64,000 nucleotides of DNA. It comes from Parietaria judaica. Lineage: Eukaryota > Streptophyta > Magnoliopsida > Rosales > Urticaceae. A program made the position numbers and the translations under genes. Location: contig OX940861.1 in NCBI GenBank assembly GCA_954871525.1, forward strand, positions 40,623,201 to 40,687,200, written 5' to 3'. The notes under the pieces were generated by a model. The model did not search any database. It worked only from the letters and a program-made list of their open reading frames with translations, and had not been told where the DNA came from. The number at the start of each line of letters is the position of its first letter. The first letter of the stretch is position 1. Positions 46,279 to 58,970 of this stretch are shown piece after piece.

Positions 46279-47429
46279 TGTTAATGCTCGAAAATGGATC
46301 AACACTAATGCGGCCTAATTTGTGGTTTTGGGCCGGGCCCAATGCTCGCTTGATGATTGGATCGGGCTGATTCTTCGTGATTGAGGCTGAGTCGTTTCCC
46401 CAGACGAGGCGATTGAGTCGGCGATGTCTTCGTGGCAATGCGACTCGTCGTTGTATGGTGGTGAGTTACTGCAAAATGAACAAACGATGCCGGACCTCAC
46501 AAGATGAAGGCTGCCTACGTACCCAAATGGGATCAGGGCATCACGTAGTTCAGTGTTAGTGGGTGTTCAAATGGGGTGAGTTGTCTGATTATATGTCTCA
46601 GGGGGGTCAGAGGTGTTTTCCGGTACATTTCCCTTTGTTTCCTTTTCCGAGAACGCCCTCCGAATCTGGAGAGAAACGAGAATAACGTCGCTCCCGAGCT
46701 AGGCTCACCGAAGTTCGACAGTCTCAGACCTCGTCTATGTTAAGGAAAGATTTTACCCTTCGAGCTGGGCTCGTCAGAGTATCGATCTCAGACCTTTTTC
46801 CTTAGGAGAGGGAATGAGACGTGAACTTAGAGTGAGGCACAGAGGGGGACTTTGTTGCTCGTTTTGCTTCTCCACATTAGTCGGGCGATATTATGTCGGG
46901 AAAGGTGAGAGGAACGGTAAACGGAGTTTTTTCGGAGTTGAGAATATATGTTTTGAAGTGGAGAGGAGTGGAGGTATTTATAGGCAAGGAAAAATGAATT
47001 TGGTGGGTGAAGGGAGGCTTTTGGCGCAGTGGGCACGTTTTGGCGCACATAGGGCACTTGCCCTTGCCCTGGTGGGCCACCTGTGGGGCGCATAGGGCAT
47101 TTGCCCCCTGCCCAGTGGGCCTCCTCGTGGGGTGTTGGTGCAAGTTGCCCCCTGCGCAGCGGGCCTCCTCGTGGGGCGCTGGTGGGACCCCCGTGGGGCA
47201 CCCGTGGGGGGCGCGTGGGCCACGTGCTCGCGCCTCCCGAGGCCTTGTCGTGCCAATTTTTTAACCCGGACTCGATTTTAACGTTTTCATAAACATTTCT
47301 CGGGTCGGGGCCCGTTGACTTTCCCGAGTCGGGTTTGACTTTATTTTGTTGACTTTTTCTACTGATTTTCTCGGGTTTGAATTTTTGATTGGGCCGTTAT
47401 TTTTTGAGGCCGCAAAAATACCCGTAACA
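46279..47429. mobile_element. Solo LTR, 1151 bases
   Basis: It starts TGTTAATGCTCG and ends CCCGTAACA. It is flanked by a perfect 5-base duplication CAATG (46274-46278 and 47430-47434). There is no internal region or partner LTR. Its right half has GC-rich repeats of a GGGCATTTGCCCCCTGC type (47030-47240). The first 690 bases match the segment starting at 59813. Confidence 0.85.
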
Positions 47430-47448
47430 CAATGTATAAGCAAGCTTC

Positions 47449-47560
47449 TTTTTTTTTTTTTTGAAACAGAGGTTTTTAATTGATCAGGAAATGAATTCCC
47501 TAGTAACGAGGTTTACAAGCCTCGCCAAGACCCGTCCTTCTGTTTTATAAGCAAACTAAG
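47449..47560 (-). mobile_element. Possible LINE 3' end with poly(A)
   Basis: On the minus strand a short segment ends in ATTAAAAACCTCTGTTTCA and then 14 A residues, which looks like the tail of a retroposed copy. No coding part remains. Confidence 0.4.
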
Positions 47561-48591
47561 GATGAATGTTTTCGAATCCCTTCTAGTTTCAGTGCTCCAT
47601 CGTCTACTTATAGACTTTCGTCTTAGAGTGCATTGACTTCCCACCATTGTTGAGGTGAAGACCCTTCTCTCATAAAAGTCGAGCAATTATTATCTCCAAA
47701 GACGCGAGTAAAACATGTTTAAGGTTGTTGTTTAGAGTAATTAATTTTGATTCATCAATTTTCTATTTTGAAGCTCTTAATTGTGCATTGATTGATTGAA
47801 GGTATTCAAAGCTACTCAAGTCGAGCTAAGGAAAGCGACAAGGTGTTTACGAGCAGACCGTCGATCATATAAGTTGACCATTCTGAGCCGACATTCTTCT
47901 CTGTTAACTGAACCCGCAAAGTCACAATCAACAAAGATATATGATCATAATTCTCTGCCAACTGTTACACGAATAACATGTTGAATCTTAAGAGATTTTT
48001 TTTTTCTTATATAAAGTGAGCTCAGTAAAAAAAAAAAAGTGAAAGGCGAGCTTATAATTCAACTATTAATTTGATAATTTAATGTGATCATGTAGTAATT
48101 ATAGTTTAGGTTTTATCATATGAAAGAAAATGTTGGTGCTTCATAGTCTCATAAGCAAATTTATTAGATAAGTTTTGAGTACGTACCAAAGAAGTCTACC
48201 GTACTAAAAAAAGGGTAAATTATTAGCTAGTTGGAAAAGATTGAAAAGCAGAAAAATAGGGTGGAAAGGAAAAGTCAATATAATATATTTTATTATATGG
48301 GAAATAATTGATTTGCTAAAGAAAATGGAATATTATCATCTTGGTTGTAAAAGGAAAAGGTAATATAATCTATTTATTATTAAGGGAAATCAATCATTTG
48401 CTAAAGAAAATGGAAATTATCAACCTTGCTGTGGACATGATTGAATATTTAATAGAAATAAGGTACATTTGAATTAATTAAAGAAATAAATAATACTTTT
48501 GCATCATTATTTGACAGAGTTTTATAACTTGATTCTTCATTTGTTTTTCCTCCCTTTTTTGTTTCTACTAATAAGTTGTAAATGTGCATTG
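47561..48591. other. AT-rich DNA without a gene
   Basis: The small frame at 47796-47984 resembles nothing I recognise. An approximate duplication occurs near 48240-48420 (GGAAAAGTCAATATAATATA against GGAAAAGGTAATATAATCTA). Confidence 0.4.
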
Positions 48592-49277
48592 TGATAGAAC
48601 CTTTGCCGTATAAGTACCCAAAGATTGGGATTGGACCTTTTGCGGGCCCACGTAAGTTAATGCGGTTGATTCACGGTATTGATTATATAATCATATGTAA
48701 TTAATATAGTTGACTAATCAATATATTAATTGAATATATCACTTTCCTTATTGAGATGAGATCTTCATATAAATGAAACTAATTAATTACATGAGATACA
48801 CATTAATGGAGATTATTCTCATTAATGGTGATTATACTCATTAATGGAGATGATTCTCCTCTCCCTATAAATAGAGAATTCGACCACCCCATTTCAACAC
48901 ACTATTGAGAGAGTTCGAATTCTACTATTCCCGAGAGAGTCTTTGTCCGTTTCCAATCGCCGATTAGGAACTATTATTCCGATCCGGCGATTTCCGTTCT
49001 CCTAGAGAAGTTCTGTTAGCAACGTGGTGGACTACGTAGAGGCCGAACACTTGAGCGGCTTGTGATCTCCTAGAAGACGCGGTGTAGACGACAGCGTGAA
49101 GACAATCCTCCGACGAGCACTCGAAGATCCGGCTCTCGAGGAATCAAAGTAATCGCTTAGAGAAATATTTCTCTCTCCAAGTAAGTCCAATATATCTATT
49201 TATCTAGATCCGTATTTTTTCTAGGATTCTCCGGAATTTCCGCTTCCGGAGATGAGAAATCTTAGAAAACTTCAACA
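48592..49277 (+). repeat. 5' LTR of the truncated copia element
   Basis: It runs from TGATAGAACCTTTGCCG to AAACTTCAACA and is diverged from the LTRs at 17927 and 24920. It includes the CCCTATAAATAGAG promoter box near 48862. Confidence 0.8.
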
Positions 49278-49278
49278 A

Positions 49279-49290
49279 TGGTATCAGAGC
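49279..49290 (+). other. Primer binding site of the truncated copia element
   Basis: TGGTATCAGAGC follows the LTR after a single base. Confidence 0.9.
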
Positions 49291-50544
49291 TTTCTTGATA
49301 AACCGATTTATTGGATTTTCCTATTAAAAGTTTTATTAAAATTTCCGGATTTTAGTGGGAGCAATTTTGGGTCAATGTTTTATTTTAAAAATTTCATTAT
49401 CGGAATTGAAAACGGATTACCAAAATAATTTTATGAAAATTGATTCGTTTTAGAATTTCGGTAATTGACCGTGAAATACCCCGAATTGACAACGGCGCGA
49501 ATTTCCATGCACCGCCGTCAAGACGGCCCATTCACGGGAATAAAAAAAAGGTTTTGGTACCCTAGGGCCAAAACCCTAGGGCTTGGCATTGTGGGCCGGG
49601 CCGAGCATTAGCTCGGGCCCAAGGGCTGAAACATTTTCAGCCCTGCCCACGGGCTAGCCCAACAGTTGGGCAGCCCACGGCCAGCCCATTCGGGTGGGCT
49701 TGGAGGCCACGGGTTGGCCAGCCAAATTGGGTCGACCCGACCTGATTGACCCATGGGTCGGGTCTGGGTTCTAATCCGGATCACACCCGACCCATGGCCC
49801 GGCCCACTGACCCATGGACCTGACCCGAGGGCCGATTAAAAAAAAATGGGCCGTGGGTTTTGACCCGCTTTTAGGGTTCGACCCGCGACCCAATTTTCCT
49901 TTATATGCCCGGAAAATTTAATTTTGTATCATTAGTTTAATAAAGGGAATCATGAGATTTAATATTCTAATTTCAATTATTTCTTTATTAAGTATTATTC
50001 TATTATTTTTATGAAGAAATAGAAATTAAATCTCATGTCGCATTATATGATAATGTTAGAATAAATGTGACATTTAGTTTTAATTAATATTACGATGTCA
50101 CGTTTATTTATGATATTGAATTAATTAGATTAATCAATTCATTATGATTTATTTGATAAGTCTTTGTTAGTATAGTTCTTGATTAATTAGATGTAATCTT
50201 TAACTATATATGTTTTAAAAGAACTGGAAAGACTAATTTTATTAGTCATAAAACCCCTCAATTGAATATCAAGTGTATAATCTTCCTATTTTGGACCCTC
50301 GTCAAGCTCTCGATCGTTCTGGACAGACCTACCCGGGTAGAATGGATTCTCGGTTCGATTTTGAGAAGGCGTGAAGGACACTTACTTAGTCCGCCGGTTC
50401 AAGGTCATCAATTTGGCTATTTTGCAAAGAAAAATGAAAGGTTGGCTATTTGGCTAATCAAACGTTTCAATTTGGATATTAAGAGCCAATTCTCTTTCGA
50501 ATAGTGTTTCGTGTCTAAGCATGGGGTATTGGAGGGTATGCTTT

Positions 50545-50890
50545 TTAATGAAATCCCATTTTAAAAAGTTGATACTAAGTTCCTTTTTTTTAGCGGCGAA
50601 AATTGCCAAATTCTTATTTTGTATCTTCCGTCATGTTTCCGTCTAGAACCGGGTCATGTTTTTAAACCAATTAAATATATCATTTTTAATAATAAAAAAA
50701 TAAACTGATTTATCAATGATAAACAATGGTATATTTAATGGGTTTAAAAACGTGCATGTGGCACTGCTTAACGGTTCTGGACAAAAACATGACAAAAGAC
50801 ACAAAATAAGAGTTTGACAACTTTCACCGTCCAAAAAAAAATGAAAACTTAATGTCAACTTTTCAAAGACTTTAAGTATTTATGCCGCTA
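50545..50890. mobile_element. Fold-back MITE-like element
   Basis: The left arm contains AATTCTTATTTTGTATCTTC, and the right arm contains its inverted partner near ACAAAATAAGAGTTTG. The outer tips (AAAAGTTGATACTAAG and CTTAATGTCAACTTTT) are also inverted. It has no frame and no certain target duplication. Confidence 0.5.
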
Positions 50891-51194
50891 TTTTCCCCAA
50901 AAAGTATATACGTTTCTTTCTAAAATATAATGTTTTTTATATTCTATACCTAAAATAAAATAAGATGTCTGTTTGATTTCAGGGTAACAGTACTCAATTT
51001 TCAATCACTGCACCGATAGATATACCCAAGTTTTTATTTAGGTTTTCCCCAAAAAGTATATACGTTTCTTTCTAAAATATAATGTTTTTTATATTCTATA
51101 CCTAAAATAAAATAAGATGTCTGTTTGATTTCAGGGTAACAGTACTCAATTTTCAATCACTGCACCGATAGATATACCCAAGTTTTTATACTTA
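50891..51194. repeat. Direct tandem duplication, 152-base unit
   Basis: TTTTCCCCAAAAAGTATATA starts at 50891 and again at 51043. The two units look identical until CCCAAGTTTTTAT, so the duplication is recent. Confidence 0.9.
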
Positions 51195-51198
51195 GGAC

Positions 51199-52986
51199 CA
51201 GGGTTCGACTTTTCGTCGATAATCGCCGATAATCGACGATTTTCGGTCTTACCGGTGTTTACCGATAAGTTATCGCCTATAACAGTTATCGTTTTATACA
51301 CTTTTCGGCGATAAGCTCGATAATCGATAAGTACTTTTCCAAGCGATTTTCGTTTTTCTCAGTGTAACATTTAGGTACTTTTCGGTCAATTCTCTGATTT
51401 TCAGTGATTAATCGGTAGGAGGCAAAAGTTTGTAAAGTTTTCATTTAGGCATTTTTCAACGAATTTCTTCGAATTTTTTTTGAAGTTTTTGGTAGATTTA
51501 GGAGTTATAATCATAGATCCGTATGATTCTTGCAATTTTTCTTTGATATTTACTGATTTTCACGATTTTGAGATGATTTGCATGAGTTACAAAAACAAAG
51601 AGTTAGTTGTTCATATGAGTTATGTTTAGAAATGGATAAAGATTGGTACTTTTATGATTTTGAGTTTTTTTTTTTTTTTTTTTGCATTCTTTTGAATATA
51701 TCTTGATGAAAACTTGTTTCCATGACTTAGTTTGTAATTATTTTGTTAGATTGAGAGGAAATTCGGATTTTTATGCTTGTTAGGCAAAAGTATACAAAGT
51801 TTTGAATTTTTAAATTTGGTAAAAGTATAGATTTGTTTGATGATTTATGGTTAGTATAGGCTTTAAAAGATTGTATTTAGTAAGAAATATGAATTTGTGG
51901 TGGTTTTTTGAGGTCTTGAATTGAAAAAATCAAGATTACAATATTTTTTAGGTTTTTTTTTTGTAAAAAGTATAGACATTCATATTTTTTTTAAGTTTTA
52001 TAGCTATTTAATCAAATTTATTATAAATTATTGAAATACTGGTCTTGCACTTCGGGCATTTTTTAGGCAGATTTAACTATAATTCGGATTTCTTAATAAT
52101 TGTGGTAAAAGTATTCAAAGTTTACTTTTTGTTATTTGTGAAGTAATCTATTCATTTTTTGGGGTCTTTTTGTTTATTAAATATTTTTTTAAATATTAAT
52201 CTGATTTTTTTTTTGTAGTTTATTTGCAGATTTGACGATAATTCGGTTTTCCTTATAACTGCGGCTAAAGTATTGCAAGTTTATCTTTCGTGTTTTGTGA
52301 GATAATCTACTCATTTTTTTGGGTGTTTTCCTTTATTAAATATTTTTTGAAATATTAATGTGATTTTTTGGTGTAGTTTATTTGCAGATTTGACGGTAGT
52401 TCGGATTTTATCATAATTGCGGCGAAAGTGTTCCAAGTTTATCTTTTGTGTTTTGTGAGGTAATCTACTCATTTTTTTGGGTGTTTTCCTTTATTAAATA
52501 TATTTTGAAATATTAATATGATTTTTTTGTGTAGTTTATTTGCATATTTGAAGGTATTTCTATTTTTGTCATAATTGCGGCGAAAGTGTTTGAAGTTTAT
52601 CTTTCGTGATTTTTTAGGTAATGTGTTTGAGACTTGTGTTTTAGTTTGAGATATTACTATATTAGACTATGTATTTGATAATTGAGACTTGTTAGACTAG
52701 TTATTAGTGTTTAGATTTGAGCTTTTTGATGGAATTATATGTGTGTGTATGACTTTATGTATCTACATATGTTTTGAATTTGAGGTATGATATTATAAAC
52801 ATATTTTATAAGTTTTCCGTCGAAAAGTATCGAAAAGCATCGATAATCCGTCGATAATCATCGAAAAGTATCGGTAATCGGTAAGCTACAGTAGTATAGG
52901 TTTTCCGTCGGTTAATCGGTAAGCTATCGATTAATCCGTCGAAAACGGTAACCGATTTATCAATAAGTTCGGTAAGTTGAACCTTG
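51199..52986. mobile_element. Non-autonomous hAT element, same family as 33891-35214
   Basis: The ends are CAGGGTTCGAC and GTTGAACCTTG. The flanking 8-base words, CTTAGGAC (51191-51198) and CTTAGGAG (52987-52994), differ at one base. Both subterminal regions repeat CGATAATCG/CGAAAAGTATCG words. The centre contains about four diverged copies of a unit of about 110-130 bases (TTTGCAGATTTGACGGTA, then GCGGCGAAAGTGTT, then GGTAATCTACTCATTTT). There is no transposase. Confidence 0.85.
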
Positions 52987-52994
52987 CTTAGGAG

Positions 52995-53973
52995 ATTGCC
53001 GCAATTATCCTTTAATTTTATAAAGTCCCATATCTTTCATTATAAGAAAAGATGGTAATAAAGAATCTACCATAATGAAAGTAATTAATAATTTACTCTT
53101 GACTATTTGACTTTACTGTCACATTTGAAGCAGAACTAATACTAATCTCCCAAATACTTACCTATCAAACCTATTTTCACTGTATATCCTAAGAGCTGAC
53201 CATCTCAGAGGCAATTGATGTAGCCAGAAACGCCACCACTCGACCGAGAGCCATTCGTTCGAATCGGCTGCAAAATGAAAGAACTTCCCAACTCGCGTTA
53301 TGATTATAAAAAGAAGAGTTTCGATTTGGTGAACTAAATATTTTTGTTCAACAGCCCTCACCTGAGAAGTGATTACTTCTTGTAACACCAGACGTCGGTA
53401 AATGTACAAGTCTATACGAATTCTTCGACTAAAAAGTGATATAGCCCCGGAGTTTAGGATTAATATCATTTATATAATTAGCGTTATTTCTATGTTGTCG
53501 TATTTATTTGGGTCTTAGAATATTAAGTTGAGTTTGTCGTTTTTATTAGGTCGTTTATTTATTTAGGAATATGTTATTAGTTTATTTAATTATGTTAGAG
53601 GCTTTGTTTAGTCGGGCCCGGTCCGGCCCATTAGGGTTGTAATTCCGTACTCTATTTAAGAGTGTTTGATGAATGAAAAAAGGAGCCAAAAATCATTCAA
53701 AAATCTAATCTCTCAAGAGATTGGGTTTGTGAGTGTTTGGCCGGTATTTTCCCAAATTCCCATTTCGAGTTATCGATCTTTCGGGCACGTATCAAAAAGC
53801 TTCATCGTCAATGGAGACAAAAGGGTAGAGCCACGGTATAGATTCACGATAGTGGCGTAAATTCCGACCACCACCTGTATAGATGCCAAGTTTAGCTTGA
53901 ACTAATTAAAAACGAGTCAATGCTGAATGATTATAGCCGTCGTACTAATATATAAGCATGTACCTGTTTCTTC
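52995..53973. other. Spacer downstream of gene 3 with LTR-like DNA
   Basis: The part from about 53480 to 53870 has an LTR-like order: AT-rich upstream DNA, CTCTATTTAAGAGTG (TATA-like), then GAATGAAAAAAGGAG. I could not find TG...CA edges or a target duplication. The open frame on the minus strand at 53158-53469 resembles no known protein. Confidence 0.35.
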
Positions 53974-56159
53974 TCATCGCCGTTTTTCTGGTCTATCCTC
54001 GAGACTGAGTAAAGCCAGTAATTCGGACAACAAGTCAACTGGATCAGAATTGCTGCAACTAGAAGCCACATTTGATGATATTCTGGGATCGTTCTTCAGT
54101 GGGATCGAAGACACCGATTTGGACGATAATTGCGCGATATTGTTTTCAGCATATCTTGATTCTACTGCCCATCTCATTGGAACAAGAAATCTCCTATAGA
54201 AACACTATTATATGGATCATCCAATAAAAACACAAAGAAAAGCTGAACTGGAAATTGTTTTCTCGAAATATATAGATAAAAAAGAAAGAACGAAAAAAGA
54301 TACTCGGCAGAGAAAAAATGCCTACCTGTCGTAGCATTTGCACTTGCAACGAGCCAGCTTATCTTGAGAGTAACTTCTGTACAAAAAATCTATTTGCTTT
54401 GATAATTTCGGTATATCAGATTCTCGTAAAATATACCAAACCTTGAGAACTTGAATAAAACATGAATCTTCTTGAGCAATATCTACAGTGTAAACAAGGT
54501 AATGTTCTGCTTGAACCACGCAATACTCTAGTATTTCAGAGGAAGTTCCGCTGGGGGCAATCTTGTCATTCATGGTGTCGGGTTCCCGCCAGCCATTAGA
54601 AAGTTTTTCCAACACATTAATCACTTTCTTCCATAACATACTGTTATTAGATTTAATAACTGAGCTCCAGAAGTCATCCGAAAAACGTACCTACATTTGA
54701 AATGACGCAGATTTGAAAATTATACACAACTGAGAAGTTTATAATTACTGAAAAATTATACCATTCGTGTGAAAGATAAAGCATTGAAGTTAAGAATACC
54801 TTCCACATCGCGCCCCTAAATAGAAGTGAATCTAAATTCAGCAAAACCGAGACTTGGTTGAGCTCGACCAAAGAGACTGTTATAGCGAATGCTAAGCTTT
54901 TCTCCTCAGCAGCATCGTGGAAACAGCCACGCTCTTTGGCATCGAGAACTAGATTTTTCCAGAAAGTTCCACTGTTATTTAAAGTAGTTCCACTCCCTAC
55001 AATCCAAAGGCAATACCTGCAATAAGAATGAACACAAAAATGCGAGAAAGAAAAAATCCATGAGCAGAATGTATTAATGGTGAAAATTTTACAGCCAAAA
55101 CCAGACTTTACAGAACAAGTTTTTAATTCGGTTCCAGTACCGTTATTTTTGGCCTTTAACTGTAAACTTTTTACCCTTTTTTTATTTTCTTAAGGTTTAC
55201 TGCTTTTGATCATCTTTTTATTAGAAAGCCGGTAACGGTACTGATTTTACACCAGAACGGGTTTAAAAACTAGCTTTCATAAAATCAATATAAAAAAATA
55301 CAGTTTTTTAATTATTTTTTTAAAAAACAAAACTTAATTTCTGGTTAAGAAAACATAAAAAATAACATAAAATAAAAACGACCCGGATTTCCTAACGGAA
55401 TTCACCCTAGAACATATCAGTATTTGCAATTTTACCTTGCACGTGTTAGAGCCACATTCGCTCGTTGGCGACTCGCGAGAAAGCTTATTGAGCCAATGCC
55501 ATTACACCTCACAGTGGAGATGATGATTACATCCTCTTCTCCACCTTGGAATCCATCCACCGTGCGAACACTTACGCAGAAATCGCTTTGAACATCTGTA
55601 GTATATCTTCTGATTTTCTCCGAAATCGCCTTGACCTGTGCCTTGTACGGTGATATGACGCCTACTCTGACCTTCTTCCTCTTTATCATACACTCTTTAC
55701 AAAATATACAAATGTTATTTTCTTGATTTGGAGATTAAAAAAGAATGCAAGTATAACAAGATTACTGTAACTTACAATACCTCTATGAAGACTAGAAACC
55801 ATTTCAGCCACTACAGCCACCTCAACTATGTTCTTCCGACTACGCCGGTCGTCAAACTCCTCCTTTCCGTACGAGACATTTATAAAAGAGTAGTTGTTGT
55901 AAATTTTTCCCTGAAGAAAATGCTTTCTATAGCTTCGGTCTTTTACATTTTCGCCATTCAAAATCTGACCGTCGTAGAATTCCCTGTTTGGGTACGAGCT
56001 TATCGATGGATGCATCCTATACTGGACATCCAGAAGATGTTTCTTGTGTTCCAAGAAATCCAACCTCTCGTACAAACTTCTCCCAAACTGAGCCTCTTCA
56101 CATATCTACAACGTTATAACAATCCAGCTTAGATACATCTGTGTCTAAATACATAGATG

Positions 56160-56198
<39 letters not shown>

Positions 56199-58815
56199 TG
56201 AGAACATATATAAATACCTGGCTCCTAACCATAGCGGGTAATTGGCGCTCGTCTCCTACAAGAATAGCATGGCGAACACCTCGCAGCTGAAGAGGAATCG
56301 TCGATTCACACTCTTTGAGCTGAGCAGCTTCGTCTATGACTAACATTTCCAGTGGAGCCATGTCTATAATGTGTAGTTTAGCCGAGCCTGAAACGGTACA
56401 GAAAACGAGGCATGCCTTCTCCAAGCAGAATTCTCTTATCAGCCTCTTATCGGGAGAGTACGGAATAGGAAACGTGGAAGGAAGTGATTCAAGAACAAAC
56501 AAACAATCAATCCTCGCAACGTTAAACCTTGTAGAGAAACTGCCTTTGCTATAGGCTTCCTTTAAGTCCTCATTCGGAATATCACGCAGCCGAGATTCGA
56601 AAGATTCGAGTAAATTAACAGCTTCGAGCATGTTCTTCACCACTTCGCGTGAGATAACAGACGTTGGTAAATGTGTGTACAAGTTCACGATAAAAAAATA
56701 GAGCCGTTCCCCGATGGAATCAAAGTTCTTCTTTACAAATTCTGCAAATGTCAAAGGATTAACGGGTACTTTTTTCTCGGCAAAACAACCAATCCCATCC
56801 TTCGATTTAGCTATTTTCTTGTTTTCTTTCATCATCTGGAAAATTACGTTCTTCCATCTTTTCTCGCACTTCCTGTACTTAAACACTTTAGCACTATGCT
56901 CGCTCTTTACACAATTCCTATTCAGTTTCTCATTTCCGAAGTTTATACAACTCTCTTCAGTATCATTATTATTTTCATAAGAATTCTCCTGTAACGATCT
57001 CAAGTATATCTCGTACTGCTTCGCCGGTTCCTTCATCAAACCGATCATTGCTTGCACGGTGTTCGTCCACCCGGTCCTTGGATGTGCACACGCGTCAAGC
57101 ATCTCCGCACGATGATCCAGAAAAACGTCATGAAGATTGTCAAAATCATTGATCTTCATTCGCTTTTTATTCCCAAACAAAACGATATCTCCCAACCCAT
57201 ATGTACCATACTCAGCAGCCTCGCTCACTTTCTCAACAAGACGATTCACCACCTGTACAACAGCAGTGTTCGTCGGAGCACACGTGAGAGTTCTACACTC
57301 CATTGAAAGCAGTATATACAACAGGAAACCGACGGTCTTTGTCTTCCCCGTTCCCGGCGGGCCCCATATCATTTCGACGCTATTCAGATGACGGCATTCT
57401 CTTGTTCTGATACAGCTCAAAATCGCATCTCTTTGCGATTCATTCAAATCAGAAGCACGAATTTTGGCGCTCACCTTCGAAGATATAGCGCAACATCCAC
57501 CAGATTTGCAGATTGTGCAAGTTTCCGCATCCTACAAAAATCGAATATGAATAAGTCAAAAAGCGGAAATTCGGGTCACGACTCACATTATAATCTATAC
57601 ACTTACAGGAAATTCCGTAAACAGAACGTTGCGAATGATGCTCCTGTTTGCCAGTTCCGGATTGGAATGTAACGAATTCCATATACGAACATTTGTAGTC
57701 AAGTTGATCAGCTTGACAGCAAATAGAGTCCTATTATTGCTCCCTTCCGTCTCGTCTTCGACAATCGGCTTCGCCAAAAGTACCGAGACTTTGAAATGAT
57801 CAGTTCTTTCTTTCACCTTCTTGACGTGAGCAGTGAGATAGGATCTCTCGGGCCGGTCGAGATCACTTACGCACTGAGGCCTCACGCTCGATATGGCAAT
57901 GAGGTCTCCAACTTCCGGCTCATAAGCCAGCGTGTTGCTCTCGTCTTCATCGCCTTTCGGTAAATCGATCTCGTAGAGCAAATCTTTCGGAGGCTTGTAG
58001 TCTTTAGATCGTCTGATGGATCCTATTTCCGAATACGAAGCATGAGAAAGCGTCGTGAAGCTCGACAACAGATCAGCGTGTGTTTCCTCGATAAGAGGGC
58101 CGATGAATGAGTTCAGGTACTCGGATTCCGATGCAAAAACAAAAGGAATGCTCTTCACCTACCAATCAAAAAGCCAATAAACGGAAATACAAACATGAAA
58201 CATCACATTACCATTTCATAGAATCAAATGATCAAACTAACACCACTAATTCCAACATAAGAGAATTTTCTTTTATATTTTTAAAAGACAGCCAAAATAT
58301 ACTCTACTTTAGCTTTTCTTTCATATACCCCTGATTATTCGAATTTTCAAAAAATCCATGATTTTCTCTTATTATGGTATTAGAATTTTACTATATACTA
58401 CCTAATTCTATTTTTTACAAAAAATTACTTTATATTTTCTAAGAAAGTCAAAATATACCCTCAAAAGAACATGGCCGGCCTAAATTCACAAAACAAAAAA
58501 AAGAGCGATCGCCCAAAGCCCTACAGCTCCATAAATTTTGACTTTATTTATTTGAAGAAAAATAAAAATAGAGAGTATGGCATATACGTATATTTTGATT
58601 TTTGACGACGATTACAAGTATTTTTTTATTTATTTTGAATAGAGTATAAAGAAAGCAAATTCATTAGATTATAATACTAGTATGCTAAGCCGCTATACTA
58701 GTTGGTTTGGAAAGCAACAGACCTTGTCTGTGTAGAAATTGCTGTCGACCACATCAGCGATTGACCACGACAACACCAAATCAACCAAAGCTTGCCTCTC
58801 AATCTCAACCGCCAT
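53974..58815 (-). CDS. SEN1/UPF1-like superfamily 1 helicase (gene 3)
   Basis: This is the most diverged of the three paralogues, with the same predicted ATP-dependent nucleic-acid helicase role. Exons, in coding order: 58723-58815, 57607-58158, 56218-57531, 56105-55781, 55694-55436, 55016-54800, 54690-54326, 54193-53974. All junctions are GT-AG with the same phases as genes 1 and 2, giving 1114 residues. Motifs: DLNESQ near 244; GPPGTGKT 272-279; DEAA 615-618; GDERQLPA from 641; QYRMHP 681-686 (Y in place of the H of genes 1 and 2); [10 protein letters not shown] 807-816; [10 protein letters not shown] 839-848. The first exon is short (31 residues, start [20 protein letters not shown]) and lacks the lysine-rich leader of its paralogues. 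The region between Walker A and B is longer than in genes 1 and 2 and lysine-rich. The C-terminal tail is serine-rich. The gene appears intact. Confidence 0.88.
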
Positions 58816-58970
58816 CTTCTCTTCACATTACTGCAAGGAAGAAAGATTATACACCTTCCTCCATACACAACTGTCGTTCCTTACAGAAAGAAACGAATTT
58901 AGGTTTTGGGTATTGGGGATTCTCTCCTAGTCGTTTCAAAGCTAAGCTTACAAGGTACGCTTACGAGATA

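Larger units (their letters stand above)
48592..50405 (+). mobile_element. Truncated copia element related to the one at 17.9-25.6 kb
   Basis: It consists of one LTR (48592-49277), a primer site, and about 1.1 kb of leader. It is homologous in opposite orientation to 23.7-25.6 kb, including CTCGTCAAGCTCTCGATCGT and CGGTTCGATTTTGAGAAGGC. Homology stops near 50405 before gag would begin, so the coding part and 3' LTR are lost. Confidence 0.8.

Noticed and set aside
47007..47292. Gly/Trp/Pro-rich open frames.
   Set aside because: They are produced by GC-rich repeats inside a solo LTR, with no start context or splice partners.
53158..53469. 103-codon minus-strand frame downstream of gene 3, considered as a further exon.
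   Set aside because: It has no similarity to the C-termini of genes 1 and 2, and gene 3 already reaches a stop in exon 8.
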